Shown here: piece after piece, positions 44,676 through 58,164 of the stretch
Layout of the letters: each line of letters begins with the position of its first letter
How positions within the stretch are numbered: the first letter of the stretch is position 1
Assembly (NCBI GenBank): GCA_030789695.1
Contig: CM061142.1
Location: 353,065,486-353,129,485, forward strand
Length of the DNA stretch: 64,000 nt
Direction: 5' to 3'
Source of the DNA: Scilla litardierei
Taxonomy: Eukaryota > Streptophyta > Magnoliopsida > Asparagales > Asparagaceae
Made by a program: the position numbers and the translations under genes
The notes under the pieces: model-generated
Seen by the model: the letters and a program-made list of their open reading frames with translations, nothing else
What the model was told of the DNA's origin: nothing
The model's database searches: none

Positions 44676-47322
44676 GTTCATTTAAGATTTTCCCCTGCGA
44701 AATCTTTATTCGCCAAAAAATTATTTCCTCGGCCAAAATTGTGCGGAACAACAAATTAGCATAAAAATATTTAGCGGCAAGGGCGCCTTCGGTGTGGAAC
44801 AACAAATTCGGCCCGGACGCCTTCGACACGGAACAACAAATTAGCATTAAAAAATTTAACGGGCGCATTCGGCTCATTTAAAATATTCCGCCCTAAAAAT
44901 CTTGGATTCACTAATTTAAACGAATTGCAATAAGTAAAGCACGTTATTTAGCTCCCTCATAAAATTTTAGTTCCCCAAAAATTTAGTTTGCTCATAAAGT
45001 TTGGTTCACCAAACATTTAGTTTTCCAAAAACTTTTATATTTTAGGTCACAGGGAGTTCAAAATATTCCCTCAAAAATTTTCATCCAATTCAGAATTTCC
45101 TTACCAAAAAAACTTTACAACATCTTCAAAATCACCCAAAGAAAATTTAGTTTTCCCAAAGATTCAATCAAACCCGTTCTTTTACTCACACTTTTGTCTT
45201 ACCCAGCAACCACATTCCAAAACACCCCTCAAATTTATGTTGGGCTACCATGTAAAGCCCAACCACAGGTAATACCGGCATTTGAGCCTACTTACGAACA
45301 CATTAATATTTCATTTTTTTCATTTTTGCCTTTTTTCCTCCCGAGTTTTGTATGCAAGTACAAATATATGTGCAAGTAATTAGATTTCTCTAATTATAGA
45401 TGTAGATTCTTGTTAAAGAAATTCGGCTCTACTTTTCTATAAAATTCATGATACAAAGATAAATTATGAAATCGATGAAACATCAAATATAACCCCGTTA
45501 ATGCATATTGAAAATATTAAAAACCTCGCATTATAATACTAAGAAAAATAATAAGATGTTAATTGCATAAATATATGACTGGAACATTAAATGGAATTCT
45601 TAAAAAAACAAACACCATCTTTGAACTCCAAACCAAAAGGGAATAAATTTAACAATGAGAATTGATACCACACATCATTCAGTAGGTATAACTTACAAAT
45701 TGTTATACATGTTATAGCAAGCCCTCTATACACAGTCAACAGCAAAAATAGGAACCATAGTCAATCTCAAACAACACCTTTAAAATCTTTCCGCAAAGAA
45801 CATGCCATCAGAATATTATCATGTTGTGATAAAACTTGTTCAAGCCACCTCAAACACATATTACATGCACAAAAGAAACACCAATATAACTGCCAGAACT
45901 GGAAATATATATGGTTTATGTGAAATGTTTTGACAACACCAACCCTAAGGAAATTGTAGTGCACAAATATTCCACACTTAGTAGATGCATGTTTCAAAAG
46001 TAAATCACAAAATAACATGCCATCACAAATTTTCACTTGAGAAGTACTTCATATACATTGACAAATATTAACAACAATAGTGTCTCCAATAGTCTTGATG
46101 TCTCGGCAGCAACATCTTGGTTTGCTTTTCAGTCTCCCTATTTTATTGTCCCTTCTACAGCTTCCCATATGCATAGTAGAAATGTTTAACACGCCTCTTT
46201 CAAAAATATTTTCAATATCTCATTTGAGGGTTACCTATATTGCAAAACATTCGGAGACTGATAAGAGGCAATAATTAGCTGATAATAAGCAATAATTGAC
46301 TGGGTGTACAAAATTTGGGGAAATAAGAATAGATTGGAGATAACTTTGATCTATAACCAATATTTTCAGAAAGGATACATCATACAGATACATAAACCAG
46401 AGTAACCTCACAAAATCACTATTAACAATGCAAGGTTCCAAGAGCATACATAGCATACAGAATCACTTGTATATAAACAGACACAAAGCAAATTCAAATT
46501 CACATATATACAAATGCATTACCCTGTAGGAGACCAATTCATGGAGATATCATGTATCCTTCCACGTACATTTACCTGCTGATGTAACCTCTCCCGCAAC
46601 AGTCGTAAGGCCTTCTCCCACCTCTGGTGCCTCCATGCGTCAGCTCCTCGTGGAAGGGCACACGATTCAGGTGGAAAACAAAAGGCCTTAAAGAGAAGTA
46701 CATGTAGGCATTAGAAGTCCCTCTCATCCCAGCAGCTATAAGGAGTTTTAGCACAAAGAACCATAGAAGAATTGAATGGAGATAGGGCTGGCATTGATCA
46801 CTGCCACCTTCTCCTCCACCGATACAACCGTTGCCATGAGTTTCAGCTTCAACAGAAGCATGAAGTCAACTGTCATATCTACAATAAAGTATGCATTAAG
46901 TATTTTATAAGAGGAAGCTTTAAAAGATATTTTAAGTCATTCTTGTAATCCTTGGGTGGTGTCTAAACAGGTCCAAAATTCATGGGATAAGTAATAGCAG
47001 TTTCTGTGGCACCAAAATGTGCAGCTTCAAGTTCTAATAAGTTACATGCAACAAACAATGGTAGGTATGTGAAATTCTGCCAGGAAATTAAGGCAAGAAG
47101 ATGCATGAAAACTCCCAGAAAAATCGAAAGGTTCCAGTTGCTAAATATCGCGTAAACACAACAATATCAGTTTAATGACCAAGAAGATGCTTGCTTATTT
47201 ACTACATAAGAGAAAGAAATCATACAAAAACTGGATAACATGATTTATTGTCCAAGCCAAAAGTCCATTTAGAGCCCCCCCCCACCCCCAACCAACTAAC
47301 ATCGTCCTTTCACACACACACA

Positions 47323-47356
<34 letters not shown>

Positions 47357-48260
47357 GCAAACAAATCTGAAATTTGAAAGAACCAAACAAATTATATTTA
47401 TTTAAGAACTAAAAACATTGCAATGAATTTAATCTGCTTTGCTTACCAAGAAGTGTCATTGATATTTGATAAGATTGATTCAGGTAGGACAAAAAGATCA
47501 AAACCATCCCATCTCCAAAATTTATTTTGAGCATATTTTCAAACAAAATTACATGAAGTTGGAAATTTTCAAATCATTAATAGTAAACCATGTGTTAATC
47601 ACTCAAGCAATGCTTATATTCTAGCAGCACTTTTCACTTAAAAAATTAAAAATTTGTTATTAAAACTATAAGACATTAATAACTTCTAGCTAATTCCCAT
47701 CTAAGATGAATTTAGCAAATGCATTGAAGATTAGGCTTAAGGAAAGCTTACATTATTCCAGCTGCAATAGTAAATTTTCAGTAAAAACTCCAAAAAGAAA
47801 TTTGGTCGAGTAGATGTTGATATGGTCTAATTCTTCTGCTTAATAACTTTGATTATATTGGTGTCCTGGTACGGATAGGCAATTTCTGTGATTCATCATT
47901 TCCTAAAAATAAACAATAAATCAAATTTGAGTGCCTTATATAAAATGAATTTTTCAGATAAACCCTAAAACCTTCAGGATACCTTAATCATAGCGCTTGA
48001 ATCTTGAACCTCGATGTGCTTTTTCTGGAATCAAAGAAGAATAAACAATAAGAAGCCAGAAGCTAAAAACTTTAAGAAAGTAAAGCGAATTCAAGGAACT
48101 GTAGGTGCGCAAAGTAACTTCCCTAATAAATCTGCACCAAGGTCAGCAACAGCGATAATTCCTCAGGGCTTGCGCGTCTGAGATTTTATTTGATTTGGAT
48201 TTTATTTCCATTTTTTGTATATGAGGCAAAAGAACGAACATGTGTTAGGGGTAAGAGGGA
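44676..48260. other. H2 interior, mostly AT-rich, no identified gene
   Basis: Near 44760-44840 a word like GCCTTCGG...CGGAACAACAAATTAG repeats. Small stretches read as possible exons on the minus strand (about 46560-46660 and 46780-46880), but I cannot assign them. A CA microsatellite lies at about 47311-47354. Confidence 0.5.
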
Positions 48261-48263
48261 TCA

Positions 48264-48672
<409 letters not shown>

Positions 48673-48674
48673 TG

Positions 48675-48775
48675 CTTGCTCTCGGTGGCGCCCCTCTTGT
48701 AGGCGATCCGCCGCTGCGGGTCCTTCACCAGCATGCCGCGGATGAGGAGCATGGCTTCTTTGGTTTTAAGAAAGC
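48675..48775 (-). pseudogene. Captured AGC-kinase fragment, inverted part (subdomain XI)
   Basis: Minus-strand reading gives AMLLIRGMLVKDPQRRIAY then KRGATESKQQ, the kinase subdomain XI that should directly follow the plus-strand fragment 48511-48672. Family members usually continue with a HPFF block, which is missing. The two pieces of one kinase domain therefore meet head-on at about 48672, showing an inversion during or after capture. Confidence 0.72.
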
Positions 48776-49699
48776 GTTGGGGTCTAAGATGCACTACATC
48801 TGCTCATCTGAAATTTTTTGGCTGCGGTGGAAATAATTTTTTGGCTACCGGAGGGGCGCCACCAAGAGGAATGAAAATTTTTTTGGCTGCATTTGAAAAT
48901 ATATCAGGGCAGCAGCGTCCCAAGGCTCATACTGTGGAAATAATTTTGGCTGCGGTTACTCTCTTATCGATCCATGCTTTTGAATATTTTGAAATGTTCT
49001 GTTTATGGCAATGGGTAATAATGACGCGGCTCTTCCCAAAAAAGCATCTTACTCTACCCAAAAAAACTCTTGCTCTCCCCAAAAAAGACTATTTCTATCC
49101 CTCATGTCATGCAAACAAACGGGCTGAGTCAAATAGGACCCAAATGGGATCCACAATTCTCCAAGCAAAGTTTCATCCATACCATTCATTTCTCTAGATT
49201 TAATCTTGGCCTTCTTTCTATCAACCTCTTTGTCCTAGTCAGCTTGTCTTAGTCAGCCCTAGGATTCAAAAATCGCTGTCAAATGTATAATAGATATATA
49301 TATATACACACACACTAGTCATTTCTTGTGCCCAAAGGACACGATTCATTTAAAATATTCCCCAGTTAAAATCTTAAATCCCCAAATTTTAAACGAATAA
49401 CAATAATTAAAGCATAAATAATTTTTATTTAGTTAAAAATAGTAGTCCCTCAAAATTTAGCTCCCCAGAGAATTTTGTTTCCCCAAAAATTTTAGCTCCC
49501 TGCAAAATTTAGTTCCCCAAAAAATTTTAGTTCCCTCCCAAAATTCAGTTCGCTCAAGAAAATTTAGTTCAACACAAAAAATTGACTTCTCCCAAAATTT
49601 ATTTCTCCTAAAAATTTACTGTTCTCTATCTATAATTTTCATAAACTCTCATCATATCAATTCATAGCAAATAACCCGTGCACATGTGCTCGTAGACTG

Positions 49700-49905
49700 A
49701 AAAATGGTTGTGTGCGGTGAGCAATTCTGAGTTTTGAGCGGTTGTGTGCGATGAGCAATTCTGAGTTGTAAGTGGTTGTGTGCGATGAGCAATTCTGAGT
49801 TGTGAGTGGTTGTGTGCGGTGAGCAATTCTGAGTTTTGAGTGGTTGTGTGCGGTGAGCAATTCTGAGTTTTGAGTGATTGTGTGCACTGTGCAATTCTGA
49901 ATTTT
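49700..49905. repeat. 34-bp minisatellite, about six units
   Basis: Unit GGTTGTGTGCGGTGAGCAAT followed by TCTGAGTTTTGAGT, with substitutions between units. Confidence 0.85.
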
Positions 49906-50502
49906 GAGTTCTAGAAAAAAATGTTCGGAAAGGCGGGGAGAATAATAAAAAGTGTGGTTGGGTGTGTGGGGAGGGTCCAGAGGCAAAAATGCAAAAATCG
50001 GGGTTGTATCTCTCATCTTTTATTCAATTTGTCTTGGACAAATTCTCTTATCCAACAATGTGCGTAAAAATAAAAAAAAAATGTCAGATTAGAGAAAAAA
50101 GAAATCACCCATGTCACCTAAGAGGAAATGATGCCATCCTCTAAATTATAGGAAAAAACAACCCGTGAATCTTGAGAGAGATTCGTATTGCTGGCATGAG
50201 ATAGCAAAGAGAATATCACTAAGCAACCATAAATAATGAACAAAGTAATGGCTTGACCCCGCTTTACAAAAGGTGCTAGCTGTACAGAATGATAGATGTT
50301 TGAATTTTGAATGTTTCAATGATAGAGGGCAAAGAGATAATGGGTTTTTGAATTTTGAAAAGGGGAGAGATATGAGCTGGCTTGAATTTTGAGGGATGTT
50401 TGAATTTTCCCCCTCATAATACAAAGTTTCCCAAAGTATCCCCCCAAAACTTTCTCAAAACCTCATCCCAAAAATTTATCCTAGTCATCAACCTATTGTC
50501 CT

Positions 50503-50845
50503 AGTCAGTTTTGAGTGGTTGTGTGTGGTGAGCAATTCTCAGTTTTAAGTGGTTGTGTGCGGTGAGCAATTCTGAGTGTTGAGTGGTTGTGTACGCTGAG
50601 CAATTCTGAGTTTTGAGTGGTTGTGTGCGGTGATCAATTCTCAGTTTTGAGTGGTTGTGTGCGCTGAGCAATTCTGAGTTTTGAGTGGTTGTGTGTGGTG
50701 AGAAATTCTCAGTTTGAGTGGTTGTGTGCACTGAGAAATTCTAAGTATTCAGTGGTTGTGTGCGGTGAGCAATTCTGAGTTTTGAGTGGTTGTGTGCGGT
50801 GAGCAATTCTGAGTTTTGAGTGGTTGTGTGCGGTGAGCAATTCTG
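50503..50845. repeat. 34-bp minisatellite, about ten units
   Basis: Same unit as 49700-49905, separated from it by about 600 bp of unrelated AT-rich DNA. Confidence 0.85.
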
Positions 50846-50850
50846 GCACT

Positions 50851-51184
50851 CATCTCTTATCTAATTTCTCTTGCCAAATTCTCTTATCCAATTTCTCTTG
50901 TCCAAATTCTCGTATCTAATTTCTCTTGATAACATCCCTCATGTTGGGTTTTAGCGAATGTAAAGGATCAAAATGAGACCACAAAAATGGAGGCCGAACT
51001 TTTTATGGGAACATGGCTGAGCTATTCCCCCCAATTTTTTTTTGTTTTGAATCAGTTGATGTGATGCCCCCCCCCCCCCCCCCGGGCCAATTTTCAGTTT
51101 TGAACCTGTTGAAGGTAGAGCTTTCCCCCTAAATTTTAATTTTCACCTTTCGAATTTCAAGTTTTCAAATCAAAGGCTGTGTTA
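50851..51184. other. Spacer before SIRE-D
   Basis: AT-rich sequence with a C homopolymer at about 51067-51083. I see no gene or element end. Confidence 0.5.
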
Positions 51185-53263
51185 TGTTGGTAGCAACGAT
51201 CTATGCACTTCGTGTTTGATGATAACAAACGTGCGTGAACGTTTTTAACGTGTGTGTTAAGTGTTTCAAGAATGGAGAGCTTGTGACTAATTCGCAAAGA
51301 GACTTTGTCAATGGGATGATGATTGAATTGTTCATGTGGAAAGGAGAAATAGTCAAAGGAGTACCAAGTCATGTTCAAGCTTGAATGCATTACAAATCAT
51401 CCTAGTTATAGGACTCCTCTTTGTACACATATCCCAAGCCATTAGATTATCCCCTAGCTGAATTCATCTTGACCCTTGGATGTGATATAGCAGAACCCTA
51501 GGAGCTATTCAAAAAATTCCCAACAAGCTGAAAAAAGCATCAGAAAACCGAGAAGAGAAGACAGCCGCACGAAAAAACCCGTAAGAGCCAAAATTATTCA
51601 TCTTCAACCCCTTTATCATATAAAATTAAAAACAACAGCAGGCTCTTGTAGAAAATTCCAATTCCCTAGGGCCTAATTTATTTGGGTGTGCAAAATCTCA
51701 AAACAGCTGAAGAAAGCCTCCTGCTTTGTCGTTCTCCATTAAATATCTTCAAGAGGAGAGAGGCCACATTTTTTGTTGATTCCTTGAAACTCTCACATCC
51801 AAAAAAAGGAGCCGCACAAAAATTCCCTGAGGCAATCTCCAAGGCGCCGCACTTCTTTGCTTCTTCCTCAAAAAGTCCCAAAGCTCAGATCTTTTTCTTC
51901 TTAGCACTTAAATTCTACAAGAGGCCGACATTTTCGTTCGTTCCCCCTTTGAGAAATCCAATCATTCACGCAAATCACCAAGAGGGAGAGCCGCACAAAT
52001 TTCACAGAGAGAGAGAGCCGTAATATAGAGGAAGGCACATTATTCTTGAGGGGTTTTTACATCAAAAGCAAAAGTCAGAGAGCCGTGCTTTTCTTCTGGA
52101 GAAAATCCCTAGAGGCCGAATTTGTTTTGCGTTGCAATCATCAAGGCAGTAGCTAAAAGGAATCTCTCTCTTTCAAACAAAGAACTAATCAACAAGGGGA
52201 GTGCTTAAACCAAAAGATTTAACTGCAGATGTTTTCGTTTTTGATCTTGTGACTGAATTCTGCTAATCGGGTTTCTGCAAATATAGAGGAAGGCACATTG
52301 TTCTTGAGGGGTTTTTGCATCAAAAGCAAAAGTCAGAGAGCCATGCTTTTATTCTGGAGAAAATCCCTAGTGGCCGAATTTGTTTTGTGTTGCAATCATC
52401 AAGGCAGTAGCTAAAAGGAATCTCTCTCTTTCAAACAAAGAACTAATCAACAAGGGGAGTGCTTAAACCAAAAGATTTAACTGCAGATGTTTTCGTTTTT
52501 GATCTTGTGATTGAATTCTGCTAATCGGGTTTCTGCAAATATTTATTGGCAGGCAGACAAACAGGACTAGCACATATCCTTGCTGTCGTGACGTTTACTG
52601 TGGTACAACTTGGTGTTTACTTTTTGCATGCCGTAAGCAACATTGAAGATTGAGATTTGTGCATGCCAACTTAAGGACCATCATCTTGCGAGGAGTTCAA
52701 TTGCCACAACTTGAGTTGCCATTACCAAGAGACTACTACTACTTGCCAGACAACATCTGGCCCGTGCTGATTGACGAAGACGACATCGCTACACGATCTG
52801 GGCATTCCAAGCTGTCTTGTTTATTATATTGTGCAGTATTGTGTTAGATCTTCGTAGGGGAAACTTTACCGTACTTGTCATACTTTTGGGGTCTTGTCTG
52901 GTGGGTGCTAGACAAGAGGGACTTGGCTAGTTGGGACTAGTCAAGAGAGAGTATTTGCTAGGATTATATTTGTTAAGCACTCTGGTGAGTGCAGGTACTG
53001 AGAGCTAGGTGAGTGTAGTGTGGGTGCTCTAGCTACAGGCTGTACTAGGTAACATTTCTAATATAGTATTTGCTTTCAGGACTGGACGTAGGTCGAGGGT
53101 GCGATCGAACCAAGGTATATCGCTTGTGCATGCTGTGATTGCTTTATTATACTCTACGTCTGATTGATTGTGTCATAACTGCCTGTGATTTCTTGTGGGT
53201 TGCACGAGAATTTTTATAAGCCTATTCACCCCCCTCCATCTAGGCTTAGATCCAGATCCAACA
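51185..53263 (+). repeat. 5' LTR of SIRE-D with internal duplication
   Basis: 2079 bp. It contains a 258-bp tandem duplication (52023-52280 and 52281-52538) that the 3' LTR lacks. Confidence 0.9.
52023..52538. repeat. 258-bp tandem duplication inside one LTR
   Basis: Both copies start ATATAGAGGAAGGCACATT and end GGGTTTCTGCAAATAT. They differ by a few bases. The 3' LTR has only one equivalent segment starting at about 57546. Confidence 0.88.
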
Positions 53264-53265
53264 AG

Positions 53266-53279
53266 TGGTATCAGAGCCA
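53266..53279 (+). other. Primer-binding site, tRNA-Met type (SIRE-D)
   Basis: TGGTATCAGAGCCA two bases after the 5' LTR. Confidence 0.92.
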
Positions 53280-53299
53280 GTTTAGAGGATCTAGCCTAG

Positions 53300-55286
53300 T
53301 TGACCATGTCTATTAATGTGCCTGATTATGCTTTTGCGGAAGGTCAGTCCATATCTCGACCCCCTAGATTTAATGGAGTAGATTATGCCTATTGGAAAAC
53401 TAGTATGAAAATCTACTTAGCTGATGTTGATTCTAATATATGGAATATCGTTGAAAAAGGCTATAGCCATCCCATGATTAAAATCCGAGATACTGAAATG
53501 TTGAAATCTTAAGATAAATGGGATGAAAATGATAAAAAAACAATTTTCCTTGAATAATAAAGCCATGAATGCGCTCATCCATTCATTAGATTAATCTGAA
53601 TTTAATCGTATCTCACATTGTCTAACTGCGCAGGAAATATGGCATACACTAGAGGTGACACATGAAGGAACGTCACAAGTGAAGGAATCCAGACTTGCGC
53701 TGCTGAGTACAGAATATGAGAGTTTCCGCATGCTGCCATCTGAGTCCATCAAGGAGTTGTTCGCAACATTCACGGACATCGTATATAAATCCAGCTCCCT
53801 CGGTAAGCCATACTCTAGCCTTGAACATGTAAGGAAAATATTAAGGGCGCTACCAAGCTCATTCAGGCCTAAAGTCACCGCCATCCAAGAAGCAAAAGAT
53901 CTATCTCAGTGAGGGTGGAGGACTTGATAGGTAATTTAATGTCTCACGAGCTTGAGTTGCAGAACGTTGAAGCTAGAGAGAATCATAAGGAGAAAGAAAA
54001 AGCTCCAAAGCCACTAGCTCTTAAAGCTAGTGAAGATGACGATGATGAGGAGATGGTGCTGATGGTCAGAAACTTCAGAAAATTCATCAAAACTCCTCAT
54101 GAAGGAGCAGAAATGAAAAACAGGTTTAATCGTTCCAATAATTTTAACTCTGCTAAAAATTCTTCTGCGCAGACTGCTGCTGATCATGTTATATATTTTA
54201 AATGCAACAAGAGAGGCCATTATATGAAACATTGCAAACAAGAGACCGCTCAAGTTGCTAAAGAAAAATGAAAAGCGAAAATGATAACATGGGACATGGA
54301 CAGCGAAGCTGAAAATGAAGAGGAGGAGAATCTAGCTTTCACCTCCCTCTGCATAATGGGAGAATTGGATGAGGTAACTTCTTGCACTATGTATGTTGAA
54401 CTTGATAAATTTATGCAAAGAAATGCAAGCTGAACTTGATAGACAACGATGTATTTCTGATGATATGCAAGATGTTATTGTGAACCTAGAATCTGAGTTA
54501 GAATCTTACAAAAAGTCTAATGGTGAATTACAAAGAGAAAATTGTGACATGTTTCATGAAACAAATGATTTAAAAGAAAAACTTCTTGATTGTAATTCTA
54601 CTATTGCTTTGTTGAAAAATGAAAAATCTAGGTTCCATGAAAATACTACGTGTCTTTCTTGCCCTTCCTTTTTAAATGACATTAGCAGGTTAAAATAAGA
54701 TTTATATAAGATCGAAGCTGAAAAAGATTGTGAGATTAAAGAGATTAATAATAAATTATGCATGTTGAATAACGAGCTTAAAAAGGAAATGGATTAGTTT
54801 AAAAGGAAGGAAGAGGAAAACAAGATAGCATTTATAAGTAAATGTACTTTGCTTGTGAACGAAAATGCTCATTTGAAATTCACAGTCGCTAGTCTAGAAT
54901 TGTCATTAAAGAAAGTTTCTATTAGAAAACAAAATTTGGACATTATTCTTGGAAATCAATTTTATGGCAATAATAGGCGAGGACTAGGATATGGTTTTAA
55001 AAATGTTGAAAAATCAAAACATAGAAAAGTTTACATTGAAACAACAAAGGTTGGAAATTTTCATGCAAAGTGCTTTACATGTGGATGTGTTGGTCATACT
55101 TCATATCATTGCAAATATAGGACCAAAAACATTAAGTTCAAACAAATATGGGTTCCTAAATCTTTGATGACTAACGTGAGTGGACCTTGTTGGATTTCAA
55201 GGTCACATATAGTATCTACCATGCAGGTACGATGGAGATTTGGCGAGGAGTTTTCAATTGAACGTTTTCATTATATAGCTCCCTAG
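53300..55286 (+). pseudogene. SIRE-like Gag of SIRE-D, heavily mutated
   Basis: Pieces 53300-53512, 53655-53912, 53909-54271, 54393-54698 and 54849-55286 together give the gag of SIRE-A. First comes the UBN2-type domain ([34 protein letters not shown]). Next is a zinc knuckle YFKCNKRGHYMKHC whose first Cys is replaced by Tyr. A Glu/Lys-rich coiled-coil stretch follows, then a second knuckle CFTCGCVGHTSYHC with a KQIWVPKSL block. Stops and frameshifts lie at about 53510, 53530-53560, 53590, 53912, 54270, 54700 and 54797. Coding ends at 55286, again without protease or RT. The second knuckle is intact here but lacks one Cys in SIRE-A. Confidence 0.85.
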
Positions 55287-55344
55287 CCAAACGGCAATGC
55301 AAAGGTATATCTTTTTATATGAACTTAATGCATACCTTCATATC

Positions 55345-55378
<34 letters not shown>

Positions 55379-56686
55379 AGTTTGCTTGAGTCATTATTTA
55401 TAAAAATAAAAAAAATGATAAAACTTAGACCGAGCTGTCATGCTTTCTTGTATGCTTCAACTTTTTTCTTGTTTGTGTGCCAGTAGTTGCATTGTTATAT
55501 ATGCATGTTTTTTTTGTTTGAGTGATTGCACCTCATGTTTGCTTTAGTACTTCATGCATAAAAACAAAAACAAAAACAAAAAAATGGTGCTTAAATGTGT
55601 ATATGTCTCTTTGATTCATTAAAAAGGTATCCATGAATGATTTTCATATCTATGTAAAAATTGCTGTATTATTTCTTTTGCTACATGCACATGTTCATCC
55701 TTCTAAATATTCATGGCATGTTCAATGACTGAAAATAACTTGATTATTACACCACCTACTTCACTTCCACATGTATTATTATTGTTGCACATTTGGAGAT
55801 ATCATTTATGAAGTATGGAAAGTGAATGTAGGAGGGAGACTTAACTAAAAATCTAAAGGATATGATATACCTTCTATGGATAAAAATTGAGAATTAAAAA
55901 AATTGATACTACAAGTATAAAAATGAAAAACAAGGTTAATTGCTCCGTATAAAAAATGGATACAATCCTTGGCAATGGTATTACCCGCGAGTATCCAACA
56001 TAAGCTTTATGGGTACACTTTAGTGTTGGTGTATATACTCGTCAAGCAATGCCACCCACACACATCTAAGAGTCCTTTTAGGCTATGTTTTGGGGTGTGG
56101 TACCTTGAACTCATTTTTTAATGAGATGGGAAAAATTAATCCTAGGTGATAAAACATTGAATGGAAAATGTGGATTGGTTTTTGGTTGAATTTTGTAAAT
56201 GGTACTCCCTATGTGCTTCAATTTTTATCATCACACGTACACGTTGGTGTTGAAGTCTAAGGCGTTTAATTGCATTGGATTTTGACTTGATTATTCTATG
56301 AGTGTATGCATGCAATTGTTAGTAATGGTTAATAATACTCTCTTCTTGCATGATATATGATTTTGACTTTGTGGTATGACTTTTGATGATAACAAAGGGT
56401 GAGAAAATTTTGGGAAGATTTGGTATTTGTGTTACTTGGTGTGCTTGGTATTTGGCATTTGGTACTATCTTTGTAATGCTCGTAAAAATTTGATTGTTTG
56501 ATTAAGTAGGAGCATTAATGAATATTGGGGAAGCACAAAAATAGGGGGAGCATGCTTATTGATAAACTTTAACATCATTGTTCGCACATCATTTCATATC
56601 ATTGCATGTCACCCACTATCGTCACACTTTCACACACATTATTTGGAAACTTAATGCTAAAATCTTATACTTAGTTTGTTATCATC
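55287..56686 (+). other. Non-coding 3' region of SIRE-D
   Basis: AT-rich, with a GT microsatellite at about 55346-55376 and an (AAAAAC)n stretch near 55560-55580. From 55590 on it is homologous to SIRE-A 5150-6227. Confidence 0.75.
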
Positions 56687-56699
56687 AAAAGGGGGAGAT
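56687..56699 (+). other. Polypurine tract of SIRE-D
   Basis: AAAAGGGGGAGAT directly before the 3' LTR. Confidence 0.88.
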
Positions 56700-58164
56700 T
56701 GTTAGGAGCAACGATCTATGAATTTCGTGTTTGATGATAACAAACGTGCATGAACGTTTTTAACGTGTGTGTTAAGCGTTTCAGGAATGGAGAGCTTGTG
56801 ACTAATTCGCATAGAGACTTGGTTAATGGGATGATGAATGAATTGTTCATGTGGAAAGGAGAAGTAATCAAAGGAGTACCAAGTTATGTTCAAGCTTGAA
56901 TGCATTACAAATCATCCTAGCTATAGGACTCCTATTTGTACACATATCCCAAGCCATTAGATTATCCCCTAGCCGAATTCATCTTAACCCTTTGATGTGA
57001 TATAGCACAACCCTAGGAGCTATTCCAAAAATTCCCTACATGCCGAAAAAACGTCAGAAAACCGAGAAGAGAAGCCAGCCACATGAAAAACCCTAAGAGC
57101 CGAAATTATTCATCTTCAAACCCTTGATCATATAAAATTAAAAACAGCAGCAAGTTCTTTTTTTTGTATGCGTGGAAAATTCCAATTCCACAGGGACGAA
57201 TTTATTTGGGTGTGCAAAATCTCAAAATAGCAGATGAGAGCCTCTTGCTTTGTTGTTCTCCATTAAATATCTTCAAGAGGAGAGAGGCCACGTTTTTTGT
57301 TGAATCCTTGAAACTCTCTCATCCAAAAAAAGGAGCCGCACAAAAATTCCCTGAGGCAATCTCCAAGGTGTCGCACTTCTTTTGCTTCTTCGTCAAAAAA
57401 TCCCAAACCTCAGATCTTTTTCTTCTTAGCGCTTAAATTCTCCCAGAGGCCGACATTTTCGTTCGTTCCCCCTTTGAGAAATCCAATCATTCACACAAAT
57501 CACCAAGAGGGAAAGCCGCATAAACTTCACAGAGAGAGAGCCGTAATATAGAGGGAGGCGCATTATTCTTGAGGGGTTTTTGCATCAGAAGTAAGAGAGC
57601 CGTGCTTTTCTTCTGGATAAAAACCCTAAAGGCCAAATTTGTTTTGCGTTGCAATCATCAAGAGCAGTAGCTAAAAGGAATCTCTCTCTTTCAAACAAAG
57701 ATACAATCAACAACGGGAGTGCTTAAACCAAAGGATTTAACTGCAGATGTTTTATTTTTTGATCTTGTTACTGAATTCTGCTAATTGGGTTTCTGCAAAT
57801 ATTTCTTGGCAGGCAGACAAACAGGACGAGCACATATCCTTGCTGTCGTGACGTTTATCGTGCTACAACTTGGTGTTTACTTTTTGCATGCTGTAAGCAA
57901 CATTGAAGATTGAGATTTGTGCATGCCAATTAAGGACCATCATCTAGCGAGGAGTTCAATTGCCGCAACTTGAGTTGCCATTGCCGAGAGACTACTACTA
58001 CTTTCCAGACGACATCTGGCCCATGCTGATTGACGAAGACGACATCGCTACATGATCTGAGCATTCTAAATTCTCTTGTTTATTATATTGTGTAGTATTG
58101 TGTTAGATCTTCGTAGGGAAAACTTTACCGTACTTGTGATACCTTTGGGGTCTTGTCTGGTGGA
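56700..58164 (+). repeat. 3' LTR of SIRE-D, truncated by SIRE-E
   Basis: Matches 51185 to about 52910, minus the duplicated unit, up to GTCTTGTCTGGTGGA. SIRE-E starts at 58165. The expected left target-duplication copy is GTGGA (58160-58164). Confidence 0.88.

Larger units (their letters stand above)
49315..50850 (-). mobile_element. Helitron-like end H3 and associated minisatellite DNA
   Basis: CTAGTCATTTCTTGTGCCC...GGACACG at 49315 repeats the 3'-end type of H1 and H2 (imperfect hairpin, 3' terminus at the left). The following 300 bp has the same TTAGTTCCCCAAAAATT words as H2. No clear 5' end is visible; a TCCTAGTCAG word at 50495-50506 resembles the H2 right-hand region before the second minisatellite. 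Confidence 0.45.
51185..58164 (+). mobile_element. SIRE-D: gag-only SIRE-like copia element, 3' LTR split by SIRE-E
   Basis: 5' LTR 51185-53263 starts TGTTGGTAGCAACG and ends CCAACA. The tRNA-Met primer site, a decayed gag and the tract AAAAGGGGGAGAT follow, then a 3' LTR from 56700 that breaks off at 58164 where SIRE-E begins. The interior is collinear with SIRE-A, including the 3' non-coding region, but the LTRs are only partly alike. It is a related subfamily and older by its damage. The rest of its 3' LTR should lie beyond the window after SIRE-E. Confidence 0.88.

Noticed and set aside
47195..47386. Cys/Val-rich minus-strand frame
   Set aside because: Produced by a CA microsatellite.
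49652..50016. Repetitive minus-strand frames with HTTTHNSELL-like repeats
   Set aside because: They are translations of the 34-bp minisatellite and have no independent support as a repeat protein.
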